Shown here piece by piece: positions 42,126 to 51,695 of a stretch of 64,000 nt of DNA. Source of the stretch: Thioclava atlantica (GTDB lineage: Bacteria; Pseudomonadota; Alphaproteobacteria; Rhodobacterales; Rhodobacteraceae); NCBI RefSeq assembly GCF_000737065.1, contig NZ_AQRC01000003.1, positions 248,001 through 312,000 of the forward strand, in the 5' to 3' direction. A model generated the notes under the pieces. It had not been told where the DNA came from. It worked only from the letters and a program-made list of their open reading frames with translations, and ran no database searches. Position numbers and translations under genes: made by a program. Every line of letters begins with the position of its first letter. Position 1 is the stretch's first letter.

Positions 42126-43271
42126 TCAGAAATCGAGGCTGAGCGCGGTGACCACCTCGAGCTGGCCGAAACCGTTGAAGCGGGTATTCGTCGCGCTCGA
42201 ATAGGCGCCCATGCCCTTGAAGACGACGAAATCGCCCTCTTCCATATCGGTCGGCAGCCCGAGCTCGCCCGGCAGCCGGTCGACCGAATCGCAGGTCGGG
42301 CCGAAGACGATGCGCGGACGCGCCTCTTGCGAGCGGATCACACCCTCGGGCGAGATCGCCGCGATGCGGTCGATATTGCCGATGAGCGGAAGCTCGGCGA
42401 GGCCGCCATAGACGCCGTCATTGAGGAAGACATGCTCGCCATCGCGCAGCGCCTTGATCCGGGTGACATGCACGAAGGCATCGCCCACCAGGCCGCGGCC
42501 CGGCTCGCAGACGAGGGCGGGACGCGCCGCGCCGAAGGCTTCGCCGGTCACGCGGTCGATCAGCGCGAAGATCTCCTCGAGCGCCGGCGCCGGGCCCACC
42601 GAGCGGTGGTTCGGGAAGCCGCCGCCCACGTTGAGGCGTGCGATCTCGACCCCGGCATTGCGCGCGATCTCGGCGGCGGTGCGGATATAGGCATCCCACG
42701 CCATCGGATCGGTGCATTGCGTGCCCGGATGGAAGGTCAGCGAGGGGATGAAACCCGCCGCCGCCGCGCGCGACAGTAGCACCGCGGCCAGTTCCGCGGT
42801 CGCACCGAACTTCGCGCCGAAATTATAGGCCGCGCCCGCGACCGGCAGCTTGAAGCGCACCGAGATCTCGCAGCCTGCGGCGGGGACCATCTCGATCAGC
42901 TTGTCGAGCTCCGAGATCGAATCGACCGACCAGGTCTTCACGCCCTTCGCCACGGCGAAGGCGATCTCGTCGCGGCCGCGGACGGGGTTGTGATAGTGCA
43001 GCGCCGCATTCGGCGCGATCCGGCGGATCATCTCGATCTCGGCGGGGCTCGCCACGTCGAAACCGCGCAGGCCCGCGGCGACGAGGTTCTCGATCACCAT
43101 CTCGTCGGGGTTCGATTTGACCGCATAGGTCACGAGGCCCGGGAAGCCGCGCAGGAACCGGCGCGCCGTGGCTTGCAGCACGGTCGGCGCAAAGACCAGC
43201 ACGGGATGATCCGGCTGCTTGGTGCGGATGACTTCAACGGGGTTCGCCCAGATCGTCTTCGACAGTCCCAT
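42126..43271 (-). CDS. Ornithine/diaminobutyrate-type decarboxylase (fold-III PLP enzyme)
   Basis: A 381-residue alanine-racemase-fold decarboxylase of the eukaryotic ODC type. The PLP lysine is Lys52 in TYAVKSNP. LNVGGGFP and CEPGRGLV bind phosphate, and Cys327 in FGPTCDSVD is the catalytic cysteine from the partner subunit. It makes putrescine from ornithine, possibly also cadaverine from lysine. ATG 43271 with GGAGAAAG upstream was chosen over an in-frame start at 43304. Divergent from an Lrp-type regulator. Confidence 0.92.
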   Translation of the reverse strand: MGLSKTIWANPVEVIRTKQPDHPVLVFAPTVLQATARRFLRGFPGLVTYAVKSNPDEMVIENLVAAGLRGFDVASPAEIEMIRRIAPNAALHYHNPVRGRDEIAFAVAKGVKTWSVDSISELDKLIEMVPAAGCEISVRFKLPVAGAAYNFGAKFGATAELAAVLLSRAAAAGFIPSLTFHPGTQCTDPMAWDAYIRTAAEIARNAGVEIARLNVGGGFPNHRSVGPAPALEEIFALIDRVTGEAFGAARPALVCEPGRGLVGDAFVHVTRIKALRDGEHVFLNDGVYGGLAELPLIGNIDRIAAISPEGVIRSQEARPRIVFGPTCDSVDRLPGELGLPTDMEEGDFVVFKGMGAYSSATNTRFNGFGQLEVVTALSLDF

Positions 43272-43451
43272 AGGCTTTCTCCTTCGCCAATGAGTGGCAG
43301 CCACCTCTTGCCCCTTTCGCGGGTTGGGAGAGCGCTTACGCGTTTCAACCAGTCCGCAGGCAAGGTACGTATGAGCCGCCCTTTTCCTGTCTTTCGATGT
43401 TGCGCGATATGGAACACAAACTCACCGGAGAAAAGAACAAAAATGACGCGA

Positions 43452-43474
43452 ATCTTCGTTACATTGACGAAGAT
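43452..43474. promoter_or_regulatory. Perfect 8-bp inverted repeat between odc and its Lrp regulator
   Basis: ATCTTCGT and ACGAAGAT flank 7 bp. The repeat sits 26 bp before the regulator ATG and within the 228-bp divergent spacer, a likely operator for the Lrp-type protein. Confidence 0.6.
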
Positions 43475-43499
43475 GCCGGTCAAATTGCATGGTGTTGTC

Positions 43500-43931
43500 A
43501 TGGATGAACTCGATCAGAAGATTCTCGGCCTCCTCTCGGGCGACGCACGGATGTCGCTCGCCACGATGGCGCGCCGCCTGCGCGTAGCGCGCTCGACGAT
43601 CCAGGCGCGGCTCGAGAAGCTCGAGACCTCGGGCGTTATCGCGGGCTACACGGTCAAGCTCGGCGAGGAGGCAAAGGCCGGACGGCTGCGCGCGACCGCG
43701 CTTCTCGAGATCGACCTGCGGGTGCAGGCGGCGATCTTGCAGAAACTCCGCACCATCCCCGAGATCGAGCGCATCATCACCACCTCGGGTCGCGTCGATC
43801 TGCTGCTGCAGATCGCGGCGAACTCGACCCAGGCGCTCGATCACGTGCTCGACGTGATCGGGGAGATCCCGGGCGTGCAGAATTCCGAGAGCCTGATCCA
43901 CCTTACCACGAAGCTCGACCGCGCGTTCTGA
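43500..43931 (+). CDS. Lrp/AsnC-family regulator, divergent from ornithine decarboxylase
   Basis: A 143-residue regulator with HTH ([34 protein letters not shown]) and RAM domain ([21 protein letters not shown]). Adjacent to the decarboxylase, so it may sense ornithine, lysine or another amino acid and control polyamine synthesis. ATG 43500 lacks a strong ribosome site; upstream starts in the same frame are possible but would lie across the inverted repeat. Confidence 0.9.
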   Translation: MDELDQKILGLLSGDARMSLATMARRLRVARSTIQARLEKLETSGVIAGYTVKLGEEAKAGRLRATALLEIDLRVQAAILQKLRTIPEIERIITTSGRVDLLLQIAANSTQALDHVLDVIGEIPGVQNSESLIHLTTKLDRAF

Positions 43932-43959
43932 GCCCGCGTTCTGAGACGGACCAGGGCCC

Positions 43960-44008
43960 GGGAGGGGGCGCTGCCCCCGCTGGCTGCGCCAGCCCCCCGG
44001 GATATTTT
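43960..44008 (+). repeat. GC-rich intergenic repeat, copy 1
   Basis: About 49 bp, beginning GGGAGGGGGCG, with internal complementary stretches (GCTGCCCCC; TGGCTGCGCCAGCC hairpin) and ending CCGGGATATTTT. Units of this kind, ending in CGGGATATTT, are common between genes of Rhodobacteraceae. This copy is inverted relative to copy 2 and matches it over most of its length. Confidence 0.75.
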
Positions 44009-44161
44009 CGTCAAGAGGAAGGAAAAACGCCCGGCTCGTTCCTCAGAGGGGAGGGCAAGCCTGGCGCTTCCAAATGCGCGGCCATCGGCGTCCCCGCCTG
44101 TCCCGCTCCCCCTCTCTACGGCAGGACGGTTAACAATAGCCTTCATCCTTCCAAATGCTCC

Positions 44162-44213
44162 AAATATCCCGGGGGTGAGCGGCGCAAGCCGCGAGGGGGC
44201 AGCGCCCCCTCCC
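44162..44213 (-). repeat. GC-rich intergenic repeat, copy 2 (inverted)
   Basis: About 52 bp, starting AAATATCCCGGGGG and ending CGCCCCCTCCC. It is the reverse complement of copy 1 at both ends, differing in the central hairpin (GCGGCGCAAGCCGC here), as if the hairpin loop evolves freely. The two copies could pair into a large cruciform or RNA stem enclosing about 150 bp. Confidence 0.75.
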
Positions 44214-44293
44214 CTCCATCCCTTCCCGCGAAGGGTTTTCCTCGCCCCCGCGCCGGGCTAAACAGCGCTCAAGCCGAGCCAAGGATGCCTGAC

Positions 44294-47200
44294 ATGACGA
44301 TGGACAAGACTTTCGACGCCGCCGCCGCCGAGCCGCGGATCTACGCGAAATGGGAAGAGGCCGGAGCCTTCAAGGCCGGCGCGAATGCCTCGCGCGACGA
44401 GACCTTCTGCGTGATGATCCCGCCGCCCAACGTCACGGGCGCGCTGCATGTGGGCCATGCCTTCAACAACACGATCCAGGATATTCTCGTGCGCTGGCAC
44501 CGGATGCGCGGCTTCGACACGCTCTGGCAGCCGGGTCAGGACCATGCGGGCATTGCGACCCAGCTGATGGTGGAAAAGGAACTGGCCAAGACCCAGCAGC
44601 CCAAGCGCACCGAATTGGGCCGCGAGAAATTCCTCGAGAAGGTCTGGGAATGGAAGGGCCAGTATGGCTCGACCATCATCAACCAGCTCAAGCGGCTAGG
44701 GAGTTCCTGCGACTGGTCGCGCAACGCCTTCACCATGTCGGGCGCGCCCGGCGCGCCTGAGGGCAATGAAGGCAATTTCCATGACGCTGTGATCAAGGTC
44801 TTCGTCGACATGTACGAGAAGGGCCTGATCTATCGCGGCAAGCGGCTGGTGAACTGGGACCCCCATTTCGAGACCGCGATTTCCGACCTTGAAGTCGAGA
44901 ATATCGAGGTCGCCGGCCACATGTGGCACTTCAAATACCCGCTCGCGGGGGGCGAGACCTATATCTACCGCGAGAAGGACGAGGACGGGAACGTCATCCT
45001 CGAAGAGGAGCGCGACTATATCTCGATCGCGACCACCCGCCCCGAGACGATGCTGGGCGACGGTGCGGTGGCGGTGCATCCCTCGGACGCGCGTTACGCG
45101 CCGATCGTGGGCAAGCTCTGCGAGATCCCGGTGGGCCCGAAGGAGCATCGCCGTCTCATCCCGATCATCACCGACCAATACCCGGACCCGAATTTCGGCT
45201 CGGGCGCGGTCAAGATCACCGGGGCGCATGACTTCAACGACTACATGGTCGCGAAGCGGGGCGGCATCCCGATGTATCGCCTGATGGACACCAGGGGCGC
45301 GATGCGCGCGGACGGGTTGTCCTACGAGGAATGCGCGGCGCGCGCGATGGAGATCTCGCGCGGGGCGGAATTTACCGAAGCCGAGATCGACAGCCTGAAT
45401 CTCGTGCCCGAGGAGCTGCGCGGGCTCGACCGGTTCGAGGCGCGCGAAGCGGTGGTGCGCCAGATCACCGAAGAAGGACTGGCGGTGATGATCGCCAATC
45501 CGAAGGCGGAAGACGAAGGCGAGCCGGCCGAGATCCCCTATGTCGAGAGCAAGCCGATCATGCAGCCCTTCGGCGACCGCTCGAAGGTCGTGATCGAACC
45601 GATGCTGACCGACCAGTGGTTCGTCGATGCCGAGAAGATCGTGGGCAAGGCGCTCGACGCGGTGCGCAAGGGCGACACGGTGATCCTGCCCGAGGCGGGC
45701 GAGAAAACCTATTACCACTGGCTGGAGAATATCGAGCCGTGGTGCATCTCGCGCCAGCTCTGGTGGGGCCACCAGATCCCGGTCTGGTACGGTCTCGACA
45801 TGGAAGCGCCTGATTTCCGCGATGACGAGGGCGACGGGACGATCGACCTGGTGGAGATGGGCCGGCTGCTCGTCGAGACCAAGATGGTGCATCGTGACGA
45901 CCGCTATCACTGCGCGGCGGATTTCGAGTCGGTGACCGGCTGGTTCAAGGCGGCGAATGCCGCGCTGCCGACGCCGCTCAACGCGGCGCGGATCGTCGAG
46001 GTGGCCGACCGTCATGCCGCGATCGAGGCACTGGCCGCGAGCCTTGCGCAATACGAGATGACCGAGGACCCGACGCAGCTGATCTACCCGGTCTGGCGCG
46101 ATGCGGATGTGCTCGACACCTGGTTCAGCTCGGGCCTCTGGCCGATCGGCACGCTCGGCTGGCCCGAGGACACGCAGGAGATGCGCAAGTATTTCCCGAC
46201 CGATGTTCTGGTGACCGGCTTCGACATCCTGTTCTTCTGGGTGGCGCGGATGATGATGATGCAACTGGCCGTGATGGATCAGGTGCCCTTCCACACCGTC
46301 TACCTGCACCAGCTCGTGCGCGACGAGAAGGGCAAGAAGATGTCGAAGACGGCGGGCAACGTGATCGATCCGCTCACGATCATCGACGAATACGGCGCGG
46401 ATGCGCTGCGCTTCACCAATACCGCGATGGCGGCTCTGGGTGGCGTGCTGAAACTGAGCGAAGAGCGTATCAAGGGCTATCGCAACTTCGGCACGAAGAT
46501 CTGGAACGCCACGCGCTTCGCCGAGATGAACGGCGTGTTCGAAGGCCCCGTGGTCACCGAGATCCCGCAGCCCACGCATACCGTGAACCGCTGGATCATC
46601 GGCGAGACCGCGAAAGTGCGCGAACTGGTTGACGAAGCCTTCGTCGCCTACCGCTTCAACGACGCGGCACTTGGCCTTTACGGCTTCGTCTGGGGCAAGG
46701 TCTGCGACTGGTATGTGGAATTCGCCAAGCCCCTCTTCGATGGCGAACACGCGGAAGAAACCCGCGCCACGATGCGGTGGGTGCTCGATCAGTGCTATAC
46801 GCTGCTGCACCCGATCATGCCCTTCATCACCGAGGAGCTGTGGGAGCTGACCGCGCCGCAGGGCGACCGCACCAAGATGCTCGTTCATGCCGACTGGCCG
46901 AGCTACACGGCTGCAGATCTGGTCGACGAGGCGGCCGATCGCGAGATGAACTGGGTGATCGACCTGATCGACGCCATCCGCTCGAGCCGCACCCAGATGG
47001 GCGTCCCGGTCGGGCTGAAACTCCCGATGGTCCTGGCAGAGGCGGACGACGCCGCACGCGCCGCGCTCGCCAATAACGAGGCGCTGATCTTCCGCCTCGC
47101 GCGGGTCGAGAGCATCACCGAGGCAGCCGTGCCGAAAGGGGCGATCTCGATCCCGGCGCAGGGCGCGCTTTTCGGGCTGCCGCTCGAAGGGGTGATCGAC

Positions 47201-47407
47201 ATCGGCAAGGAGAAGGCACGTCTGGAAAAGGCGCTCGGCAAGATGGAAAAGGAAATCGGCGGCATGAAGGGCCGGCTGAACAATCCGAAATTCATCGAGA
47301 ACGCCGATCCCGAGGTCGTGGTGGAAACCCGCGAGAACCTCGCCCGCGCCGAGGAAGAGGCCGAGAAGGTCCGTCAGGCCGTGGCGCGTCTGGCCGAGCT
47401 GGGCTGA
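44294..47407 (+). CDS. valS: Valyl-tRNA synthetase
   Basis: A 1037-residue class I synthetase that charges tRNA-Val. [15 protein letters not shown] carries the HIGH motif, [10 protein letters not shown] is the KMSKS motif, and the CP1 editing domain lies between. The C-terminal coiled coil ([21 protein letters not shown]) is typical. ATG 44294 was chosen since AAGGA lies nine bases upstream; ATG 44285 would place AAGG directly against it. The gene is longer than E. coli ValS because of an enlarged insert near residues 490-600. Confidence 0.97.
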   Translation: MTMDKTFDAAAAEPRIYAKWEEAGAFKAGANASRDETFCVMIPPPNVTGALHVGHAFNNTIQDILVRWHRMRGFDTLWQPGQDHAGIATQLMVEKELAKTQQPKRTELGREKFLEKVWEWKGQYGSTIINQLKRLGSSCDWSRNAFTMSGAPGAPEGNEGNFHDAVIKVFVDMYEKGLIYRGKRLVNWDPHFETAISDLEVENIEVAGHMWHFKYPLAGGETYIYREKDEDGNVILEEERDYISIATTRPETMLGDGAVAVHPSDARYAPIVGKLCEIPVGPKEHRRLIPIITDQYPDPNFGSGAVKITGAHDFNDYMVAKRGGIPMYRLMDTRGAMRADGLSYEECAARAMEISRGAEFTEAEIDSLNLVPEELRGLDRFEAREAVVRQITEEGLAVMIANPKAEDEGEPAEIPYVESKPIMQPFGDRSKVVIEPMLTDQWFVDAEKIVGKALDAVRKGDTVILPEAGEKTYYHWLENIEPWCISRQLWWGHQIPVWYGLDMEAPDFRDDEGDGTIDLVEMGRLLVETKMVHRDDRYHCAADFESVTGWFKAANAALPTPLNAARIVEVADRHAAIEALAASLAQYEMTEDPTQLIYPVWRDADVLDTWFSSGLWPIGTLGWPEDTQEMRKYFPTDVLVTGFDILFFWVARMMMMQLAVMDQVPFHTVYLHQLVRDEKGKKMSKTAGNVIDPLTIIDEYGADALRFTNTAMAALGGVLKLSEERIKGYRNFGTKIWNATRFAEMNGVFEGPVVTEIPQPTHTVNRWIIGETAKVRELVDEAFVAYRFNDAALGLYGFVWGKVCDWYVEFAKPLFDGEHAEETRATMRWVLDQCYTLLHPIMPFITEELWELTAPQGDRTKMLVHADWPSYTAADLVDEAADREMNWVIDLIDAIRSSRTQMGVPVGLKLPMVLAEADDAARAALANNEALIFRLARVESITEAAVPKGAISIPAQGALFGLPLEGVIDIGKEKARLEKALGKMEKEIGGMKGRLNNPKFIENADPEVVVETRENLARAEEEAEKVRQAVARLAELG

Positions 47408-47428
47408 CACAATACCATTTCGAAAAAG

Positions 47429-47459
47429 AACGGCCCGGGGCGACAAGCCTCGGGCCGTT
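47429..47459. terminator. Bidirectional terminator between valS and the MFS gene
   Basis: Arms AACGGCCCG (47429-47437) and CGGGCCGTT (47451-47459). On plus it runs into TTTTC, on minus into CTTTTTC. It lies exactly in the 57-bp gap between convergent stops. Confidence 0.88.
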
Positions 47460-47464
47460 TTCGT

Positions 47465-48760
47465 TCAGTGTGAGGTTTCCTTCATCGTGTAAGCCACACC
47501 CGAGGCCACGACGCAGATCCCAGCATAGAGGATCAGCACCGCCTCGGGACCCAACACCGCGAGCCCCGAGCTTGCTGCGCCGAAGGCCAGCAGCATCACC
47601 CCCACCGTCGTGTTCGAGACCGCCGTATAGGCCGCGCGGTTGTCCTTGGGCGACATGTCGACGAGATAGGTCGCCCGCCCCAGACGCACGCCCTGATAGC
47701 CGATCATCAGCCCGAAGAGCGCGACCGGCGCGGCCCAGATCGTCCCCATCAGTCCGAAAAGATCGAACAGCACCGCGAACGACAGGAAGACCGCTCCGAC
47801 GAGCCCCGTGAATATCAACACCCTGCGCGAGGACCGGTCGGCCAGCCGTCCCCAGATATAGGAACTGACCAGCGAGGCCAGCGCCGAGGCCAGGACCATC
47901 GCGCCCAACGCCCCGAACCGGTCGTCGCCCGCCTGCGTCGCGAGCAGCACGATATAGGGCGGCGCCAGCGCGGTCGGCAGCAGCAGGACCCGCGCGATCA
48001 CGAATTTTCCCAGATCCCGGTCGCGCCACAAAAGCGCAAGCTCGCGCAGCGCGATCCCCTGGCCATCCTCGCCGGGCTGGTCCTCTTCGCGCAGGGTCGA
48101 AAAGACCAGCGCCGCTCCGATCCAGAGCAGCGCGGCAAGCGAGATCGCCCCGATGACGAGGCTCATCCGCTCCACGACCCCCGTCATCAGGATCAGCGCG
48201 AACAGGATCACCCCACCGGCCGAGATCGTGGTGGCGACGCCCGTCGAGGTGCCGCGCCGCGCCCGGTCCACGGTCTTGCCCAGAACGTCCTTGTAGCTCA
48301 CCGAACTGACCGAACGCGCCACCGCCAGAACGGCCAGCGCCGCGAGCATCGCAAGCCCTGCGCCCATCCCCTGCATCGTGATCGCGATCCCGACGATCGC
48401 GGCCGCGGCCAGGCCCTGCCCGAGACTGCCCGCAGCCCAGGCCCATTTGCGCTGCGGCATCTTGCGGATATGCGGCGCGGTGAAAAGCTGCGGCAGGAGA
48501 GAGCCCGCCTCGCGCACCGGCACCAGCCAGCTCACCAGCGCGGCAGGCGCGCCGACCGCCTGCATCAGCCAGCTCAGCACCAGTTTCGGGTCGATCAGCC
48601 CGTCGGCGAGCTTCGTCATCGAGATCGAGGCGACATGGCGCAGGAAATTCGCGGGCTCGTGGCGCGCGGCCCCGTCGCTGAGTTCCTTCGTTCCCCCGCG
48701 CCGGTCCCCGGTCAGCGCCTGAAAGACGGTCGTGGCGAAGGAAGGGTCGCTGGCGCTCAT
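47465..48760 (-). CDS. MFS-type membrane transporter
   Basis: A 431-residue protein of about 12 hydrophobic segments with a central polar loop (STLREEDQPGEDGQGIALREL). WGRLADRSSRRVLI matches the MFS loop signature. N-terminal 55 residues are polar and unusually long for an MFS protein. Substrate not predictable. ATG 48760 follows GGAAAG. It is divergent from the HisC-like aminotransferase by 116 bp. Confidence 0.85.
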   Translation of the reverse strand: MSASDPSFATTVFQALTGDRRGGTKELSDGAARHEPANFLRHVASISMTKLADGLIDPKLVLSWLMQAVGAPAALVSWLVPVREAGSLLPQLFTAPHIRKMPQRKWAWAAGSLGQGLAAAAIVGIAITMQGMGAGLAMLAALAVLAVARSVSSVSYKDVLGKTVDRARRGTSTGVATTISAGGVILFALILMTGVVERMSLVIGAISLAALLWIGAALVFSTLREEDQPGEDGQGIALRELALLWRDRDLGKFVIARVLLLPTALAPPYIVLLATQAGDDRFGALGAMVLASALASLVSSYIWGRLADRSSRRVLIFTGLVGAVFLSFAVLFDLFGLMGTIWAAPVALFGLMIGYQGVRLGRATYLVDMSPKDNRAAYTAVSNTTVGVMLLAFGAASSGLAVLGPEAVLILYAGICVVASGVAYTMKETSH

Positions 48761-48876
48761 CGGCTGGCTTTCCGCATGGTGACATTTCGAAGGCTAACGC
48801 CTAACAAGCTCACCTGCCAGCGCAGGGTTCCGCAAGCCCCTTGCCGCAAACCCGCTTTGGCCTTACGCCTTGTGCC

Positions 48877-49995
48877 ATGACCGGACCTCGCTACACGAAA
48901 CTCGTCGACAGCCTGCCCGCCACCGTGCCCTTCGTCGGCCCGGAGGACCAGGAACGCAATGCCGGACGCCCCTTCGCGGCACGGCTCGGGGCGAATGAGA
49001 ACGGCTTCGGCCCCTCTCCCCGCGCGATCGCGGCGATGGCGGCTGCGGCGGGCGAGGTCTGGAAATATGGCGATTCCACCAGCCACGACCTGCGCGCCGC
49101 TCTCGCCGCCCATCATGGCGTCGGGATCGAGAACGTATTGGTGGGCGAAGGGATCGACGGACTTCTGGGCTATCTCTGCCGCTTGGTGATCGAGCCGGCC
49201 GATGCGGTGGTCACCTCGGAAGGGGCCTATCCGACCTTCAACTACCATGTCGCGGGCTTCGGCGGCGTGCTGCACAAGGTTCCCTACAAGGATGACCGTG
49301 AAGACCCGCAGGCGCTGATCGCGAAGGCGGCCGAGGTCGGCGCGAAGCTCGTCTATCTCTCGAACCCCGACAACCCGATGGGCACCTGGCATGACCGCGC
49401 CACCGTCGAGGCGATGATCGCCGCCGTGCCCGAGGGCACGCTGATGGTTCTGGACGAGGCCTATGTCGAGTTCGCCCCCGAAGGGACCGAGGCGCGCATC
49501 GACGCCGATGACCCGCGGGTGATCCGGATGCGCACCTTCTCGAAGGCGCATGGCATGGCGGGTGCGCGGGTGGGTTATGCCCTTGGTGCGCCCGGGCTGA
49601 TTGCCGCCTTCGACAAGATCCGCAATCATTTCGGGATGTGCCGGATTTCCCAGGCCGGCGCGCTCGCCGCGCTCGAGGACCGCACCTGGCAGGCCTATAT
49701 GCGCCTGCTCGTCGCCGGTGCGCGCGAACGGATCGGCGAGATCGCGGAAGCGAACGGTCTGCAGGCCCTGCCCTCGGCCACGAATTTCGTCGCGATCGAC
49801 TGCGGGGCGGACGGCGATTTCGCGCGCGCCGTTCTGCGCGAACTGGGCGAACTTGGCGTGTTCGTCCGGATGCCTTTCATCGCTCCTCAGGATCGCTGCA
49901 TCCGGGTCTCGGTCGGCCCGGAGACCGAGCTCGAGGCGTTTGCCGAAGCGCTTCCCAAGGCGCTGGCATCGGCCCGCGCCGGACAGTCGCGATAG
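48877..49995 (+). CDS. Class I/II PLP aminotransferase, histidinol-phosphate aminotransferase-like
   Basis: A 372-residue fold-I enzyme. LGANENGFGPSP near the N-terminus, SNPDNPMGTW, LDEAYVEF, and the PLP lysine in FSKAHGMAGARVGYA are HisC-like. Histidinol-phosphate, phenylalanine or tyrosine transamination is likely. No his genes lie around it, so it may be a paralogue acting on aromatic amino acids. Confidence 0.87.
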   Translation: MTGPRYTKLVDSLPATVPFVGPEDQERNAGRPFAARLGANENGFGPSPRAIAAMAAAAGEVWKYGDSTSHDLRAALAAHHGVGIENVLVGEGIDGLLGYLCRLVIEPADAVVTSEGAYPTFNYHVAGFGGVLHKVPYKDDREDPQALIAKAAEVGAKLVYLSNPDNPMGTWHDRATVEAMIAAVPEGTLMVLDEAYVEFAPEGTEARIDADDPRVIRMRTFSKAHGMAGARVGYALGAPGLIAAFDKIRNHFGMCRISQAGALAALEDRTWQAYMRLLVAGARERIGEIAEANGLQALPSATNFVAIDCGADGDFARAVLRELGELGVFVRMPFIAPQDRCIRVSVGPETELEAFAEALPKALASARAGQSR

Positions 49996-50143
49996 ACGCC
50001 CCAGACGGCCCCCTTCCTCGCGACGCGCACATTTCCGCTCAAGCCATGGGCAGGAAAGGGCCGCTCCGGCCCGATCTCCCGGTTTGGTGAGTTGAAGCGC
50101 GGCAAAGGCAGGCGCATCTTTCCAGCGTGAACAGGAGGAGCCC

Positions 50144-50350
50144 ATGAGCCGCAAGTCCCGCAACCGCCGCATGGCGATGCTCAGCCCGCTGGCCTTTGCC
50201 CTGACCTTCGGCGCCTATGCCGGATCGGGTTCGATCACCCGCGACCCGCGCGTCTCGTCGCCACAAGAGGAAACGCCGAGGATCTCGCGCGAGGCGCGCG
50301 AAGAGGTGAACTGGCTCACCGACTGGATCGAGCGTCACGGTCAGGCCTGA
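50144..50350 (+). CDS. Small exported or membrane-anchored protein
   Basis: A 68-residue protein: basic N-terminus (MSRKSRNRRMA), one hydrophobic stretch (about 12-27), then a polar Arg/Glu-rich tail. It has an excellent ribosome site (GGAGGAG). Codon use supports a real gene. Its stop is part of TCAGGCCTGA, a palindrome that also holds the stop codon of the convergent aminotransferase gene, so the two genes overlap by 10 bp. No family recognised. Confidence 0.75.
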   Translation: MSRKSRNRRMAMLSPLAFALTFGAYAGSGSITRDPRVSSPQEETPRISREAREEVNWLTDWIERHGQA

Positions 50351-51552
50351 CCCGCGCCTCTCGCGACTGCGGCCGCCGCCGCCGCGAGCCCACCCTGACC
50401 ATGCGGGATCGCGAGCGCCTGCATCCCGGCTTCCATCGTCGCAAGAGCGCCCAACGTCATATGCGCGTTCACATGGCCCATATGCGCCACGCGCAGGAAA
50501 TCTCCGGCTTCGGGCGTTCCGGGTTCGGCCATGCCAAGCCCGATCCCCAGCGTCACCCCGGCCTGGGTCTCGAGCCAACCGCGCAACCTCTGCGCCCCGC
50601 CTGCGCCGATCCGCGCCGCGGTGACCGAATGGGCGCGATGTGCCGGATCGGCGATGTTGAGCGCGATATCGCCCTCCTTCCCCCAGGTTTCGAAGGCCGC
50701 CCAGACGGCACGCGCGAGCGTCGCGTGACGGGTCCAGACATGCTCGAGCCCCTCTTCCTCGAGGATCATCTTGAGCGCCTCGTCGAGCCCGAACAGATGA
50801 TGCGTGGGCGAGGTGCCGCCGAAATACTGGTAGACGAGTTCCGGGAAAGCCCGAGGCTGCCAGTTCCAGTAGGGAGTGACGAGATCGGCCTTGCGGTTCG
50901 CCTCGAGCGCCCTGTCGGAAAACCACACGAAACCCAGACCCGGCGGCGTCATCAGCCCCTTCTGGCTCGCGGCGACCATGACATCCGCGCCCCAGTCGTC
51001 CATCCGGAATTCGTCGCAGCCCAGCGACGCGATGCAATCGACCATCAGCAGCGCGGGATGCCCCGCCGCGTCGATCGCCGCGCGGACCGCAGCCACGTCA
51101 TTGCGCACCGAAGTCGCGGTATCGACATGGGTAAGCAGGACCGCCTTGATCTCGTGCCGAGGATCCGCGCGCAGCGCCGCCTCGACGCGCGCGGGATCGG
51201 CCGGCGCCTTGAGCCCGAAATCGAGCCGCTCCACCTCGACGCCCATCGCGGCGCAACTCAGCGCCCAGATATTGCCGAACCGCCCCGTCACCAGCCCGAG
51301 GGCCTTGTCGCCCCGCGAGAAGACATTGGCGATCGAAGCCTCCCAGGCGCCGTGCCCGTTCGCGATGTAGATCGCGACATGGCTCGAGGACAGCGCGACC
51401 CTGCGCAGGTTCGACGCGACGCGTGCGGCGATCTCCTCGATCTCACCCTCGTAGATATTGGGAGCGGGCCTGTGCATCGCAGCGAGCACCCGGTCGGGCA
51501 TCGTCGAGGGGCCGGGAATGGCGAGGTAGGGACGCCCCTGGGCAAGGCTCAT
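50341..51552 (-). CDS. Class V PLP aminotransferase, glyoxylate-type
   Basis: A 403-residue fold-I aminotransferase. IPGPSTMP at the N-terminus, NGHGAWEASIAN, VDCIASLG, and the PLP lysine in SQKGLMTPPGLGF match serine/alanine/aspartate-glyoxylate aminotransferases. I note likeness to BhcA-type aspartate-glyoxylate aminotransferase, but without bhcBCD nearby the assignment to that cycle is not supported. ATG 51552 follows GGAG. Divergent from the ABC exporter by 143 bp. Confidence 0.88.
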   Translation of the reverse strand: MSLAQGRPYLAIPGPSTMPDRVLAAMHRPAPNIYEGEIEEIAARVASNLRRVALSSSHVAIYIANGHGAWEASIANVFSRGDKALGLVTGRFGNIWALSCAAMGVEVERLDFGLKAPADPARVEAALRADPRHEIKAVLLTHVDTATSVRNDVAAVRAAIDAAGHPALLMVDCIASLGCDEFRMDDWGADVMVAASQKGLMTPPGLGFVWFSDRALEANRKADLVTPYWNWQPRAFPELVYQYFGGTSPTHHLFGLDEALKMILEEEGLEHVWTRHATLARAVWAAFETWGKEGDIALNIADPAHRAHSVTAARIGAGGAQRLRGWLETQAGVTLGIGLGMAEPGTPEAGDFLRVAHMGHVNAHMTLGALATMEAGMQALAIPHGQGGLAAAAAAVARGAGQA

Positions 51553-51695
51553 CTGGGATCTCCGTCAAGCTGAACGGACAATCGGTAATCCGCCCACCCC
51601 GCTGCGTCAATTGCCGCTGCGCTTGCACGCCCCCCCTCACTCGCGTTAAGGCGGGGGCTGACCCGCGCGCAAGGCGCTCAACGTGACGAAAGCTC

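Larger units (their letters stand above)
43932..44293. other. Gene-free region carrying paired GC-rich repeats, upstream of valS
   Basis: A 362-bp spacer. Each end carries a GC-rich repeat unit, in opposite orientation (43960-44008 and 44162-44213), with AT-richer sequence between. No convincing open frame. The valS promoter must lie in the last hundred bases or within the repeat. Confidence 0.6.

Noticed and set aside
43932-44293. CRISPR-like repeats in the valS upstream region
   Set aside because: Only two units, inverted to each other and without regular spacers; no cas genes.
44696-47446. Very long open frame (over 900 codons) antisense to valS
   Set aside because: It mirrors valS in a GC-rich genome where the opposite strand stays open; composition is Arg/His/Asp-rich without family motifs.
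50341-51552. BhcA of the beta-hydroxyaspartate cycle
   Set aside because: The expected neighbours bhcB, bhcC and bhcD are absent, so only a general glyoxylate-type aminotransferase call is made.
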